The notes under the pieces: model-generated
Seen by the model: only the letters and a program-made list of their open reading frames with translations
Told to the model about the DNA's origin: nothing
Databases searched by the model: none
Source: Oscillospiraceae bacterium
GTDB taxonomy: Bacteria; Bacillota; Clostridia; Oscillospirales; Oscillospiraceae
Assembly: GCA_009781855.1 (NCBI GenBank)
Contig: WQUY01000005.1
Span: 1-57,208 of the forward strand
Length of the DNA: 57,208 nt
Reading direction: 5' to 3'
Shown here: one piece after another, positions 42,648-51,051 of the stretch
Layout of the letters: each line of letters begins with the position of its first letter
How positions within the stretch are numbered: position 1 is the first letter of the stretch
Made by a program: the position numbers and the translations under genes

Positions 42648-43496
42648 ATGATTACGCAAAACAACAAAGGCCCCCTATGTATGGTCGCTGCTGCGATATG
42701 CTGGAGCTTGGGAGGGCTGCTCTTCCAATTCATACCTTGGAACGCCACAAGTATAATCGGCTTGCGGGCGCTTTTTGCGGCAATCGTTTTCGCCATATTC
42801 CGCAAAAGCATAAAAGTCAAACTCACACCAGGGAACATTATGGCGGCACTATTTCTTTCCGCCACAACAATGCTGTTTGTCTTTTCAAACCAACTGACAA
42901 CCGCAGCAGCCGCAGTAATGCTGCAATTCACTGCACCAGTCTTTATCCTGCTCATACAATTTCTGTTCTACAAAAAAAAGCCTAAGCCCAGTGAGCTTGT
43001 AGCTGTTGTCATAACTATTTTGGGAATGCTTTTGTTTTTTGCCGATGATATTGATGCAGGCCATATGCTCGGCAACATTCTGGCAATAATCTCTGGGCTG
43101 ACTTTCGCATGTGTGTTTGTTTGTAACCAACGTCCAGATACAGAGCCCGAGCAGTCTGTTATGCTGGGGTTCCTTATCAACGCGATACTGTGGACACCCT
43201 TTGCATTTTTTGATTCAAACATAACCGCCGAATTTGTACCTTGGATATTTATAATCGTAATGGGCGTTGTACAGGTAGGTTTTGCATATGTGTTTTTTAC
43301 AATAGGCATAAAACACACACCTGCATTGCTCGCATCTCTGATTGTGGCGCTTGAGCCGGTGCTCAACCCCATATGGGTGGCGCTCTTTACACCCGAACGC
43401 CCAGGGCGCTACGCAATTTTCGGCGGTGCTGTAATTGTTATTACAATTGTTACCTATAATGTTTGGGTGGCAAAACGTGAGCGTATTAAAAGCTAA
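42648..43496 (+). CDS. EamA-family (DMT) transporter
   Basis: 282 residues, ten predicted helices in two EamA repeats; WSLGGLLFQFIPWNATSIIGLRAL near the start and PALLASLIVALEPVLNPIWVALF near the end are typical of this drug/metabolite transporter group. The substrate is unknown; it may be an exporter of amino acids or metabolites. It has its own promoter and lies convergent to an AraC-type regulator, with a shared terminator between them. Confidence 0.88.
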   Translation: MITQNNKGPLCMVAAAICWSLGGLLFQFIPWNATSIIGLRALFAAIVFAIFRKSIKVKLTPGNIMAALFLSATTMLFVFSNQLTTAAAAVMLQFTAPVFILLIQFLFYKKKPKPSELVAVVITILGMLLFFADDIDAGHMLGNILAIISGLTFACVFVCNQRPDTEPEQSVMLGFLINAILWTPFAFFDSNITAEFVPWIFIIVMGVVQVGFAYVFFTIGIKHTPALLASLIVALEPVLNPIWVALFTPERPGRYAIFGGAVIVITIVTYNVWVAKRERIKS

Positions 43497-43519
43497 CGCG
43501 CGTTCGACTTCCGTTAGCT
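43491..43519. repeat. TGACGGGAGT palindrome, degenerate copy
   Basis: AGCTAACG (43491-43498) and CGTTAGCT (43512-43519) pair over 8 bp around CGCGTTCGACTTC, a diverged form of the CGACTCCCGT core. It overlaps the end of the EamA gene, including its TAA stop. Confidence 0.5.
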
Positions 43520-43549
43520 GAAGAATGCCTATTCATGTTGAGAGCATTT

Positions 43550-43589
43550 AAACAGAAACATCCGATGCGTTCATCGAATGTTTCTGTTT
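43550..43589. terminator. Bidirectional terminator between converging genes
   Basis: AAACAGAAACAT (43550-43561) and ATGTTTCTGTTT (43578-43589) form a perfect 12-bp stem; inside it CGATG pairs with CATCG. A-rich on one side and T-rich on the other, it can end transcription of the EamA gene and of the convergent AraC-type gene. Confidence 0.8.
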
Positions 43590-43610
43590 AATGGAAGAAT
43601 TTTGCAAAAA

Positions 43611-44456
43611 TCACTTGTTGATAACAGGCATCCAAATCTCCCAAAAAGAAATCTCACTACCGACAGGAAGCACTTCAAGATGAGGCGTAGCTTCATCACG
43701 CTTGTAGCTGCTTGTAGGAAACCATTCTGTTAAAATTCGTGCATATGCAGCATCATACGTATCACCAATACAGCCCTCGATAGAAAATACCGCCCACGTT
43801 GCAGCAGGAACATCCTTTATATCCAAGACAAGATTATTGGGCTTTTCACCCTTATACTGCGCACCGATAATCACCTTGCACTGATCGTCCACCGCCTGAA
43901 AATCATACACACTTATTTGCTGAAATGGCATCGTATAATACGGACTGAGTGCAGGGTAGTAGTTTTCGAAAAACTCTTTTACAACAGAAGGCATCCCGTC
44001 CACAAGCTCACCTGCGATATAGCCCGACAACCCCATTACTTGAAACCCTTCTTTTTTCTCGATTCTGAAATTCATTTCATTCACTCCTTTTATTGTGAGT
44101 ACGAAGTTGATAGCAGGGTAAGTTTTCAATGGCACACTCGACTTACGTGCGGATAAAGGCGTAGTTCCATGTAAATCCTTAAACACTCGTGTGAATGCCG
44201 CCGGTGATTCATAGCAGTATTTCAAAGCAATGTCGATTATTTTTTCCTCGCCGTTTTGAATGTCGAATACGGCTTGCGATAATCTTCTGCGACGAATGTA
44301 CTCTGAAACAGACATTCCCGCCATGAACGAGAAAATGCGCGAAAATTCATAAACAGAGCAACCTACGATACGTGCAAGCGAATCATACTGTATAGGCTGT
44401 GTTAGATTTTCTTCGATATATTCGACTACGCTGTTCATGCCTTTTAACCAATCCAT
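43611..44456 (-). CDS. AraC-family regulator with GyrI-like effector domain
   Basis: 281 residues. The N-terminal pair of helix-turn-helix units (about 1-105) has PIQYDSLARIVGCSVYEFSRIF and YCYESPAAFTRVFKDLHGTTP, typical of the AraC/SoxS/Rob fold. The C-terminal domain (about 125-281), with FRIEKKEGFQVMGLSGYI, matches GyrI-like small-molecule binding domains as in Rob or BmrR relatives. The frame opens at 44588, but ATG 44456 has GAAGGAG 7 nt upstream and begins at the normal family start. It probably responds to a drug or metabolite; its target may be the adjacent convergent permease. Confidence 0.87.
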   Translation of the reverse strand: MDWLKGMNSVVEYIEENLTQPIQYDSLARIVGCSVYEFSRIFSFMAGMSVSEYIRRRRLSQAVFDIQNGEEKIIDIALKYCYESPAAFTRVFKDLHGTTPLSARKSSVPLKTYPAINFVLTIKGVNEMNFRIEKKEGFQVMGLSGYIAGELVDGMPSVVKEFFENYYPALSPYYTMPFQQISVYDFQAVDDQCKVIIGAQYKGEKPNNLVLDIKDVPAATWAVFSIEGCIGDTYDAAYARILTEWFPTSSYKRDEATPHLEVLPVGSEISFWEIWMPVINK

Positions 44457-44606
44457 GCAATCGCTCCTTCTCTGTACATCATTATAGAGTGATGAAAACA
44501 ATGTTTCTTTGCAATTGTTGCTAGAAATGAGCAAGTTTTTCTTGCGTAATGCCCTGTGAACTGTAAGTAAATAAACGCCAATCCGCAACGTTTATCATTT
44601 ATATTC

Positions 44607-44641
44607 TTGACAGAATATAAAAATATTATTATAATAATATT
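44607..44641 (+). promoter_or_regulatory. VapBC promoter with palindromic operator
   Basis: A consensus promoter, TTGACA (44607-44612) and TATAAT (44630-44635), spacing 17 bp. A perfect 20-bp palindrome, AATATTATTA/TAATAATATT (44622-44641), covers the -10 box. VapB antitoxins bind such palindromes in their own promoters, often with VapC, so this is the probable autoregulatory operator. Confidence 0.75.
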
Positions 44642-44673
44642 GCAGAAATACGATGATGGAAGGAGGGAGACAA

Positions 44674-44898
44674 ATGATAAAAACAACAGTAGATTTAGAT
44701 GAAACTTTATTGGAAAGAGCTGTTAATATTTTTAAAGGAAAAACAAAAAAAGAAATCATTTCAATAGCTTTATCAGAACTTGTTGAACGACATGAACAAA
44801 AGGATTTGTACGATCTCTTTGATGGCAACGAAAGTCTTATTGCTGAGGATTACAACTATAAAGCAATGCGCGGAGGTGGTATAAGTGATATTAGTTGA
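44674..44898 (+). CDS. VapB-type antitoxin
   Basis: 74 residues. The N-terminus, MIKTTVDLDETLLERAVNIFKGKTKKEIISIAL, is a ribbon-helix-helix-like antitoxin fold of the VapB/DUF2191 type; the Asp/Glu-rich C-terminus (residues about 45-74) would be the part that binds and blocks the toxin. GGAGGGA lies 7 nt before the ATG at 44674; the frame extends 21 nt upstream to another ATG that is less well placed. It overlaps vapC by 14 nt. Confidence 0.85.
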   Translation: MIKTTVDLDETLLERAVNIFKGKTKKEIISIALSELVERHEQKDLYDLFDGNESLIAEDYNYKAMRGGGISDIS

Positions 44899-45286
44899 CA
44901 CATCAGTGTTCATCGATAAGTTAAGAAAAGTTGAAAACAACAAAACAATATTACTAGATCGCTTTCACAAGGCAAAAGCACCTTTTGGAATGTCGTTATT
45001 TACGTTTCATGAGATTCTGCAAGGGGCAAAATCTGAAGCGGAGTTCAAAAAACTCTATAACTATTTTTCAACTCAAAAAATATTCTCATTGCCAAATACA
45101 AAAACGATATATGCTGAGTCATCAAAGCTATGCTTTGATTTGCGGCGCCAAGGCATAACAGTCCGTAACACGATTGATATACTCATTGCATACACTGCCG
45201 TACATTACAACTTGCCGCTTTTGCATAATGACAGAGATTTTGACTTCATTGCAGAAAAAGTTCCCGAGTTAAAAATCGTTGATTGA
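44885..45286 (+). CDS. VapC-type PIN-domain toxin
   Basis: 133 residues of a PIN-domain RNase. The acidic residues are at the usual places: Asp5 (ILVDTSVFID), Glu in FHEILQG, Asp in NTIDILIA and Asp in NDRDFDFI. VapC toxins cut tRNA or rRNA. GTG 44885 has GGAGGTGG just upstream and overlaps the antitoxin gene, as is common in vapBC. The target RNA is unknown. Confidence 0.88.
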   Translation: MILVDTSVFIDKLRKVENNKTILLDRFHKAKAPFGMSLFTFHEILQGAKSEAEFKKLYNYFSTQKIFSLPNTKTIYAESSKLCFDLRRQGITVRNTIDILIAYTAVHYNLPLLHNDRDFDFIAEKVPELKIVD

Positions 45287-45359
45287 ATCATTGCAATTTC
45301 AAATGCTCACCAATCTTAAACACCTACCAAGCACTCTATTTTACCGGATAATATATAAA

Positions 45360-45445
45360 GAAACTGGAACGAAGCTGTAATGCGGACATACTGCAAACAG
45401 CTTTGTTTTTAATTTTATCATAACTTGCCATTTCGTTCCAGTTTC
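45360..45445. repeat. Inverted repeat after vapBC
   Basis: GAAACTGGAACGAA (45360-45373) and TTCGTTCCAGTTTC (45432-45445) form a perfect 14-bp inverted repeat 58 nt apart; a second pair, TTGCCAT (45425) and ATGGCAA (45459), lies partly within it. No coding ORF was seen here. It may be a terminator, a MITE-like remnant or a structured RNA. Confidence 0.55.
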
Positions 45446-45544
45446 ATTTCAGCAAGTAATGGCAAATGTCACTACCCAAAATGAGCAAGTGTTGTTATAA
45501 TCAAGAAAACAAATATATTTTTTGAAAATTAATGACGAGAGACG

Positions 45545-46387
45545 ATGTGGGGGTTCATATATTTGGACAATAAGAACACAAACAAAAGTGATAAATGGGA
45601 TTTTGACGATTACGCTTTCACAATAACAGGCATACTTGTGGGCGTGCTTCTGGTTGTTCCGGAGATACTATATACTTCTTTTGGTATCAGTATACTGGGT
45701 GGAGGCTTTAGCAATGCGGCATCGGAAATTTTTGAAGGATTAGACGATGGTTTTGGAGTTAATTTTCGGAACATATATGAGCTACGCTCTTTATCACCTC
45801 TGCTATTTCTTTTGACCACAACCATCTGCTTCTTCAAAGATGCGATTGATGCAAGAAAAAGCGGCGGATACAAAGGCTCCGTGTTTACACACACCTTTGA
45901 ATCTCTATTCGAAGATGCAATATACATGGCAATTACCACGATAATGGTATATGGTGCAGTTCTCTTTGGCGCAATGTATGCCTCTTGGCTGGCAGGGCCT
46001 ATTGCATGGATTTTGTTTGTATTCATTTTCCCACTTGTAAGGAAAGACAATAACAGCGCAGAGGCAGTGAAGATGCCGTGGCTGTTATTGCTTATATTTT
46101 TGAGCGGAATTATCGTCGAAGCCATAACAAGGGAATGGATAGCATTCCCTCTATCATGGCTTATTATCTGCGTATTTAAACTGGTTGGCATTTTTCGTGC
46201 AAAAATCTTTTCAACCGATGCAGTTTTCGATATTTTATACTACACATTCTCAATAGCGCTTTTAGCAGTGGGCATGATTCTGAACTCCTGGCTGGTGTCA
46301 TGGGTCGCATTTCCGGTTGCACTGTTCATTTGCTGGATCATGAGCAAGTTCAAAAGGGTTAAAAACACTGAAACAACGAGGCAATGA
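45545..46387 (+). CDS. Multipass membrane protein, unknown
   Basis: 280 residues with about seven hydrophobic segments and no recognised family. A short N-terminal polar part (DNKNTNKSDKWDFDDY) precedes the first helix (AFTITGILVGVLLVVPEILY). The ATG at 45545 begins the frame but lacks a good ribosome site; a TTG at 45563, with TGGGGG upstream, is equally plausible. Upstream is the inverted repeat at 45360-45445. It has no partner on its strand, and its function is unknown. Confidence 0.6.
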   Translation: MWGFIYLDNKNTNKSDKWDFDDYAFTITGILVGVLLVVPEILYTSFGISILGGGFSNAASEIFEGLDDGFGVNFRNIYELRSLSPLLFLLTTTICFFKDAIDARKSGGYKGSVFTHTFESLFEDAIYMAITTIMVYGAVLFGAMYASWLAGPIAWILFVFIFPLVRKDNNSAEAVKMPWLLLLIFLSGIIVEAITREWIAFPLSWLIICVFKLVGIFRAKIFSTDAVFDILYYTFSIALLAVGMILNSWLVSWVAFPVALFICWIMSKFKRVKNTETTRQ

Positions 46388-46485
46388 AAGCAAGGAAAAC
46401 GCAGAATAAAATGAAACAGGATTTGTAATGGCCTGTGAACAATAACAGTTATTTTAATTTCATGTCAAAACTCAAAACACAAGTC

Positions 46486-46514
46486 TTGACAAACGCACTA
46501 ATATGCATTAAAAT
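46486..46514 (+). promoter_or_regulatory. Promoter of the TAXI-TRAP operon
   Basis: A consensus TTGACA (46486-46491) and TAAAAT (46509-46514) are spaced 17 bp apart. Transcription would begin near 46521, giving a leader of about 140 nt before the GTG at 46663. The leader has a short TATGC/GCATA hairpin but no fold I recognise. Confidence 0.75.
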
Positions 46515-46662
46515 GTCCGGAATTAGGTAGCCGTAATGCTGAGGATTTTGTCCACAGTAGTTTATGCTAAAGCGGTTGGCATATCAGACCTTGCAAATCT
46601 TGATTGACGAACCTATTTTGCCTGATACAATTAAAATAAAGAATGGATATGGAGAGATTAAC

Positions 46663-47643
46663 GTGAAAAAGAAAATTGGAATGATACTCGCATTGGTACT
46701 CTGCGCACTGCTGGTTCTTGCTGCTTGCGACAACGACACGCCACAAGAACAACAATCACTAAACCTCATCATGGCGACCGGAGGCGTCGCAGGCACTTAC
46801 TACCCACTGGGTGGCGCAATGGCAGCAGTCATCACTGACCGGACAAACCTCAATGTCACCATAACCTCCACCGGCGCTTCAGCTGCAAACATCGTGCAGA
46901 TCGCACAGAACGAAGCGCAAATAGCCATCGCACAAAATGATGTCATGCACTATGCCTTTACTGCTACCGAAATATGGTCAGACCACGCCCTTGGCGCAGT
47001 GACCAACCTGGCGACACTGATGACGCTTTACCCTGAGACACTACAAATCGTCGTCGAGCAAGGCTCCGGAATCTACAGTGTTGAAGACCTTCGCGGCAGA
47101 CGCGTCTCAATCGGAGCCCCCGGTTCCGGTGTCGAAGCGAATGCACTTCAAGTTCTTGCTGCGCACGGCCTTTACAGAGACGATATCTCTGTGCTACAGT
47201 TGGGATTTGCTGATTCTGCAGACGCTATGCGCGACGGCATGGCAGACGCATTCTTTGTTACAGCAGCCACACCAAATACCGCAATTATGGAACTTTCGAC
47301 CGCAAGAGACCTGCGTATACTCCCAATCTCTGGTGCGGCGGCTCAGTCATTGATGAACGACTATCAGTTCTATGCTCCGATTACTGTTACAGCAGAAAAC
47401 AGCGGATATACTTGGCTACCAGAGTCTGTCGAGACGCTAGCGGTTCAAGCAACGCTGGTTGTGTCTACAGAAATGGATGAGCAAGTAGCTTACGATATAG
47501 TAAAAGCGCTTATCGAAGGACGCGATGACATCGGACACGATCGCGGTCGCGACATCAGTGCTGCAAACGCTGTCCAAGCCATCAGTGTACCGCTTCATCC
47601 CGGTGCGCTACGCTTCTTCCAAGAAATCGGCTATATGCCATAA
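46663..47643 (+). CDS. TAXI-family TRAP transporter substrate-binding lipoprotein
   Basis: 326 residues. The lipoprotein signal ends at Cys in LLVLAAC. LIMATGGVAGTYYPLGGAMAAVITD is the hallmark of TAXI binding proteins, followed by ISTGASAANIVQIAQNEAQIAIAQND-like and RRVSIGAPGSGVEANALQVL segments. TAXI proteins bind small organic acids such as glutamate. The GTG at 46663 follows GGAGAG; an ORF start at 46564 is inside the leader. It is the first of three genes of a TRAP system. Confidence 0.92.
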   Translation: MKKKIGMILALVLCALLVLAACDNDTPQEQQSLNLIMATGGVAGTYYPLGGAMAAVITDRTNLNVTITSTGASAANIVQIAQNEAQIAIAQNDVMHYAFTATEIWSDHALGAVTNLATLMTLYPETLQIVVEQGSGIYSVEDLRGRRVSIGAPGSGVEANALQVLAAHGLYRDDISVLQLGFADSADAMRDGMADAFFVTAATPNTAIMELSTARDLRILPISGAAAQSLMNDYQFYAPITVTAENSGYTWLPESVETLAVQATLVVSTEMDEQVAYDIVKALIEGRDDIGHDRGRDISAANAVQAISVPLHPGALRFFQEIGYMP

Positions 47644-47656
47644 GGAGTAGTATTGC

Positions 47657-48175
47657 GTGATCAAACGAAAGCGCATGGTTACTATTATCGCAGCGAGCGT
47701 CGCAATTGCTACGCTCGTCGCAATAAGTTTGTTTTTTCCACGGACTACATATTTGGTGCTGATTGACGACTTGAGTGGTGAATATCTGCACCATGTGCGC
47801 CTAAATGAATCGGAGGAGTTTTCTGTAAGCTTCATCCATTCGGTCAATATAAGCCCTGTAACGGAGATTTTCCAAATCTACGAAGGCAGGATTGTCTTGA
47901 CTGCGCTGGAATTTTATACCTTTGGTGCGGGAATGCCGACAGAACTTGAATCAGGGCAGACCCTGATTCACCTGCTCGAAGGTGGGATGCGCATCGAAGG
48001 TTTTGACCGTGTAATAGACGGCCTGCGCTATATGCCCGGACTGGACACAGAACATACACTTTATGTTGGGACGCAAAGGGTTTCACTAAATACCTTGGGT
48101 CATGCGGGACATCCGATGCGTTTTGAGTTTATATCACTAAACATATGGCAAAAGTTGGTTTGTTTACAAACCTAA
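47657..48175 (+). CDS. DUF1850-domain protein
   Basis: 172 residues, with an N-terminal signal or anchor helix (TIIAASVAIATLVAISLFF) and a DUF1850 domain (about 30-150), including FSVSFIHSVNISPVTEIFQI and a beta-rich tail. DUF1850 proteins are usually encoded between TAXI binding proteins and TRAP fused permeases, as here, and are probably an accessory part of the transporter. GTG 47657 has AAGGAG 9 nt upstream. Confidence 0.88.
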   Translation: MIKRKRMVTIIAASVAIATLVAISLFFPRTTYLVLIDDLSGEYLHHVRLNESEEFSVSFIHSVNISPVTEIFQIYEGRIVLTALEFYTFGAGMPTELESGQTLIHLLEGGMRIEGFDRVIDGLRYMPGLDTEHTLYVGTQRVSLNTLGHAGHPMRFEFISLNIWQKLVCLQT

Positions 48176-48179
48176 AACC

Positions 48180-48206
48180 GATGGGGGTGCGACTCCCGTC
48201 AGCTAA
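48180..48206. repeat. TGACGGGAGT palindrome, copy E
   Basis: GATGGGGGT (48180-48188) and ACTCCCGTC (48192-48200) pair over 9 bp with a G-T wobble and a GCG loop, followed by AGCTAA. It lies in the gap between the DUF1850 gene and the TRAP permease gene, inside the operon. Confidence 0.6.
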
Positions 48207-48218
48207 AGGAGGTTCTCC

Positions 48219-50333
48219 ATGGAGGATCAATCGGAAAAAGACTTAAAGCAAGAGCCGCAGTGCCCGGCAGAAGATTCTGCTAAGGTTCTTGTGGATTCCC
48301 AAAATGAAGACCCAGAGAAAAGCACCGCACCAAATACTCATGAAGTAAGCATAAACGAAGAGATTAGTGAAGAAGAACGCAATCGTATCATGGCGCAGTA
48401 TGACAAAGATTCAGGTACGCGTAATTTTACTGGCGTACCGGAGCAAATCATGCGTTGGCTCTGTGTGGCATTTGCGGTTTTTATGATTGGCATCACTATT
48501 TTTTGGAGGCAGCCGCCGCAAATACACCGCGCTGCATTTGTAGGATTTGTTACGCTGCTTACCTTTTTGCTTTTCCCTGCAAATAAAAAGAACAACATAA
48601 AAGTCAACTATATCCCTTGGTACGATTTAACACTTGCCGCTATTGCGGTCATATGTTTCTTATACTATGTAATCAATTTTGACACCATTGCTCGGCAGAT
48701 GGCTTTCTTCACGTTTGAGAATCGTATCTTTGCGATTGTAGGCATCTGTGTACTCTTCATCGCCTCAAAAAGGGTGGTGGGGTTGCCTTTGATGATAGTC
48801 GTTGCAGCGTTTGTGGCTTACGCATATTTTGGCGTACACATCCCCGGACGGTTCGGGCACGCTGGTTTTAGCGTACACCGCATCTCCACATTCCTTTTCT
48901 ACGACCTGGAAGGTATTCTAGGCACCCCCATTGGCGCAGCCTCAACGTTTATCTTCATGTTCCTATTATTCGGGGCGTTCATGAGACTAACCGGAATAGG
49001 GGCATTCTTTATTGAGCTTGCCAACGCCATAGCAGGAAAAGCCACGGGTGGGCCAGCCAAAGTCGCAGTTATAGCCTCTTCGCTACAGGCGACCATTTGC
49101 GGTAGTTCTGTTGCAAACACTGTTGCTTCAGGTACATTTACCATACCCATGATGAAACGCATGGGATACAACAAGAACTTTGCAGGGGCAGTCGAAGCCT
49201 CGTCATCTACCGGTGGGCAGCTCCTGCCGCCGATTATGGGTGCAGCTGCGTTTTTAATGGCAGAAATTACAGGAATTCCTTACGCGCAGATAGCCCTGGC
49301 CGCACTGATTCCGGCGCTGCTTTACTTTGCATGTATATTTGCCACAGTGCATTTTGAGTCCAAAAAGAACAACCTCAAAGGCTTACCACCGGAAATGGTC
49401 CCGAAAGCTTTGCCGCTGTTTCTGAAAAAAGGGCATCTGCTATTGGGTATCGCGTCTATCGTATTCTTCCTTTCTCAAGGTTTTACTCCGACGATGTCAG
49501 CCTCACTGGGTATTGTGGTCTCAATTGTGGTGAGCATGATACGCAAAGATACGCGGCTTACGCCCAAAAAGTTTTTTGAAGCGCTGGAGCTTGGTGCCAG
49601 AAACACTGTTGGTGTAGGCGTGGCTTGTGCCATGGCTGGCATCGTGGTTGGTGTCGTGACGATGACCGGATTGGGAATGACATTCGCAAACTCGATGCTT
49701 TCTCTGGCAGCAGGTATCCAGCATGAGACGTTTCGTTTGCTGGCGGTACTCTTCTTCACCATGATTGCTTCGCTCATATTGGGCATGGGTGTACCGACAA
49801 CGGCAAAATACGTAATCATGGCGACAGTAACCGCACCTGTAGTAGTAAGGTTACTCATGGATACAGGCAGTCTTGAGCAAATGCATGCAATACTGATTGC
49901 GCATATGTTCGTATTCTACTTTGGAACAGATGCAGATATCACGCCACCTGTTGGTTTGGCATCTTACGCTGCGGCAGCTATATCAAAAGGCTCGCCAATA
50001 AGGACGAGCGCTCAGGCCATGCGGCTTGCGGCTGCGGCATACTTCATACCATTCATCTTTGTTTTTAGCCCACAGATGCTGTTTATCAATCCAAATTTCT
50101 TTGAAATACTTTACATCTCGATTTCCGGCATAATCGGCATAATAGGGGTGTCAGCGGGACTCATCGGATTCCTTGTGAGCCGAATGAGTTGGTGGGAACG
50201 TATACTCTCCATCGGCGCAGGGCTCATGATGGTTGACCCCGGTTGGCAGACCACACTTATCGGTATCGCAATACTCGTTGGGTTGTTCTTGCTTCAGAAG
50301 CAAAGAACCCAGCGTCCCAAAGCCCTCGCTTAG
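48219..50333 (+). CDS. TRAP transporter fused permease (TAXI type)
   Basis: 704 residues, with the small and large TRAP permease subunits fused. An acidic N-terminal tail (1-70) precedes four small-subunit helices, then the DctM-like large part with GAASTFIFMFLLFGAFMRLTG, CGSSVANTVASGTFTIPMMKRMGY, GGQLLPPIMGAAAFLMAEITG and LGMGVPTTAKYVIMATVTAP. The C-terminus (from about 650) has two further helices. AAAGGAGG is 8-9 nt before the ATG. It works with the TAXI binding protein at 46663 and uses an ion gradient. The substrate is probably a dicarboxylate or amino acid. Confidence 0.92.
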   Translation: MEDQSEKDLKQEPQCPAEDSAKVLVDSQNEDPEKSTAPNTHEVSINEEISEEERNRIMAQYDKDSGTRNFTGVPEQIMRWLCVAFAVFMIGITIFWRQPPQIHRAAFVGFVTLLTFLLFPANKKNNIKVNYIPWYDLTLAAIAVICFLYYVINFDTIARQMAFFTFENRIFAIVGICVLFIASKRVVGLPLMIVVAAFVAYAYFGVHIPGRFGHAGFSVHRISTFLFYDLEGILGTPIGAASTFIFMFLLFGAFMRLTGIGAFFIELANAIAGKATGGPAKVAVIASSLQATICGSSVANTVASGTFTIPMMKRMGYNKNFAGAVEASSSTGGQLLPPIMGAAAFLMAEITGIPYAQIALAALIPALLYFACIFATVHFESKKNNLKGLPPEMVPKALPLFLKKGHLLLGIASIVFFLSQGFTPTMSASLGIVVSIVVSMIRKDTRLTPKKFFEALELGARNTVGVGVACAMAGIVVGVVTMTGLGMTFANSMLSLAAGIQHETFRLLAVLFFTMIASLILGMGVPTTAKYVIMATVTAPVVVRLLMDTGSLEQMHAILIAHMFVFYFGTDADITPPVGLASYAAAAISKGSPIRTSAQAMRLAAAAYFIPFIFVFSPQMLFINPNFFEILYISISGIIGIIGVSAGLIGFLVSRMSWWERILSIGAGLMMVDPGWQTTLIGIAILVGLFLLQKQRTQRPKALA

Positions 50334-50386
50334 AAATATTTGATTTGCTGGTGACGAGAAAGTCTCGCACTCAAAACCTCTAATAA

Positions 50387-50437
50387 TAGCGTCTCATAAA
50401 TAACTGTGCAACTTGCACGTTATTTATTGAGACGCTA
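50387..50437 (+). terminator. Long hairpin after the TRAP operon
   Basis: TAGCGTCTCATAAATAAC (50387-50404) pairs with GTTATTTATTGAGACGCTA (50419-50437) except for a single bulged T. No clear T-run follows, so it may be a terminator aided by the stem alone or a repeat element. Confidence 0.65.
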
Positions 50438-50725
50438 ACTCGTACGTCGCAGGAAATGCAATGCGGCAACTTAAGGTCCCGTCAGCTTAAGCGTTATATT
50501 TCACCTTATCTTTCGTTCTTGGGCGACCGTTTCGGTCGCCCGAATTTAAGACGGGTTGAATTGACCTTTCATCTCAAGACGTACTAAAAGGTTCTATCAG
50601 CCACACAATTAGCATAGGGTGATGAACCCCTCATCCTATGCTAAAGAGAGCCGAACCCCTGACAACTGATACCATCGGATCAACGTATAAAAAGGACACC
50701 CAGCAAGACTGCTGAAAATTAAGAG

Positions 50726-50767
50726 CAAAGAAAAAGCCTTGAAATCAGGGCTTTTTCTTTGTTATTT
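50726..50767 (+). terminator. Strong intrinsic terminator of an unassigned transcript
   Basis: CAAAGAAAAAGCC (50726-50738) and GGCTTTTTCTTTG (50749-50761) form a perfect 13-bp stem with a 10-nt loop, followed by TTATTTT. It is the most typical terminator in the region, yet the nearest upstream gene ended 390 nt earlier, so it probably belongs to a non-coding transcript or is a second stop for TRAP read-through. Confidence 0.8.
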
Positions 50768-50950
50768 TGCGGGAGCGACTAGTCGGCTCGGACGAACACT
50801 TTAGCTATCAGGAGACAAATGCACGCCATCTAAATCACAAGTTGGACGCATTGCTGAATGGATAGGCAACGCGCAGCATCACGTTTGTTTTCTGAAGTTA
50901 GGATTAAGAGCTCATATAAAAAAAGCGTTGCAATTTAAGGATTCATTTAG

Positions 50951-50982
50951 AAAAACCGCAGAACGCATGATGCGCTCTGCGG
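50951..50982 (-). terminator. Terminator of the AgrCA-like operon
   Basis: On the minus strand CCGCAGA and TCTGCGG-type arms (50956-50982) pair, with CGC/GCG inside, and a TTTTT run follows (AAAAA at 50951-50955 on the plus strand). It lies about 70 nt after the stop of the LytTR regulator gene. Confidence 0.75.
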
Positions 50983-51051
50983 AACTTATTACGAGATCGC
51001 GCAACCAAATAAAGTTTACGAATCGACTTTTTGGAGATCGGAAGCCCGGGG

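Larger units (their letters stand above)
50438..51051. other. Gene-free, hairpin-rich region
   Basis: Between the TRAP operon and the AgrA-like gene no convincing coding ORF was seen. The stretch holds a half copy of the TGACGGGAGT repeat (TCCCGTCAGCTTAA, 50476-50490), a GGGCGACC/GGTCGCCC hairpin (50521-50541), an AGCATAGG-type hairpin with one mismatch (50611-50642), a strong intrinsic terminator (50726-50767) and the minus-strand terminator at 50951-50982. A small RNA ending at 50767 is possible. Confidence 0.5.

Noticed and set aside
50640-50700. tRNA-like sequence (GAACCCCTGAC..CTGATACC) in the gene-free region
   Set aside because: It faintly resembles the reverse complement of a tRNA T-arm and anticodon arm, but no acceptor stem, D-arm or full cloverleaf can be drawn on either strand.
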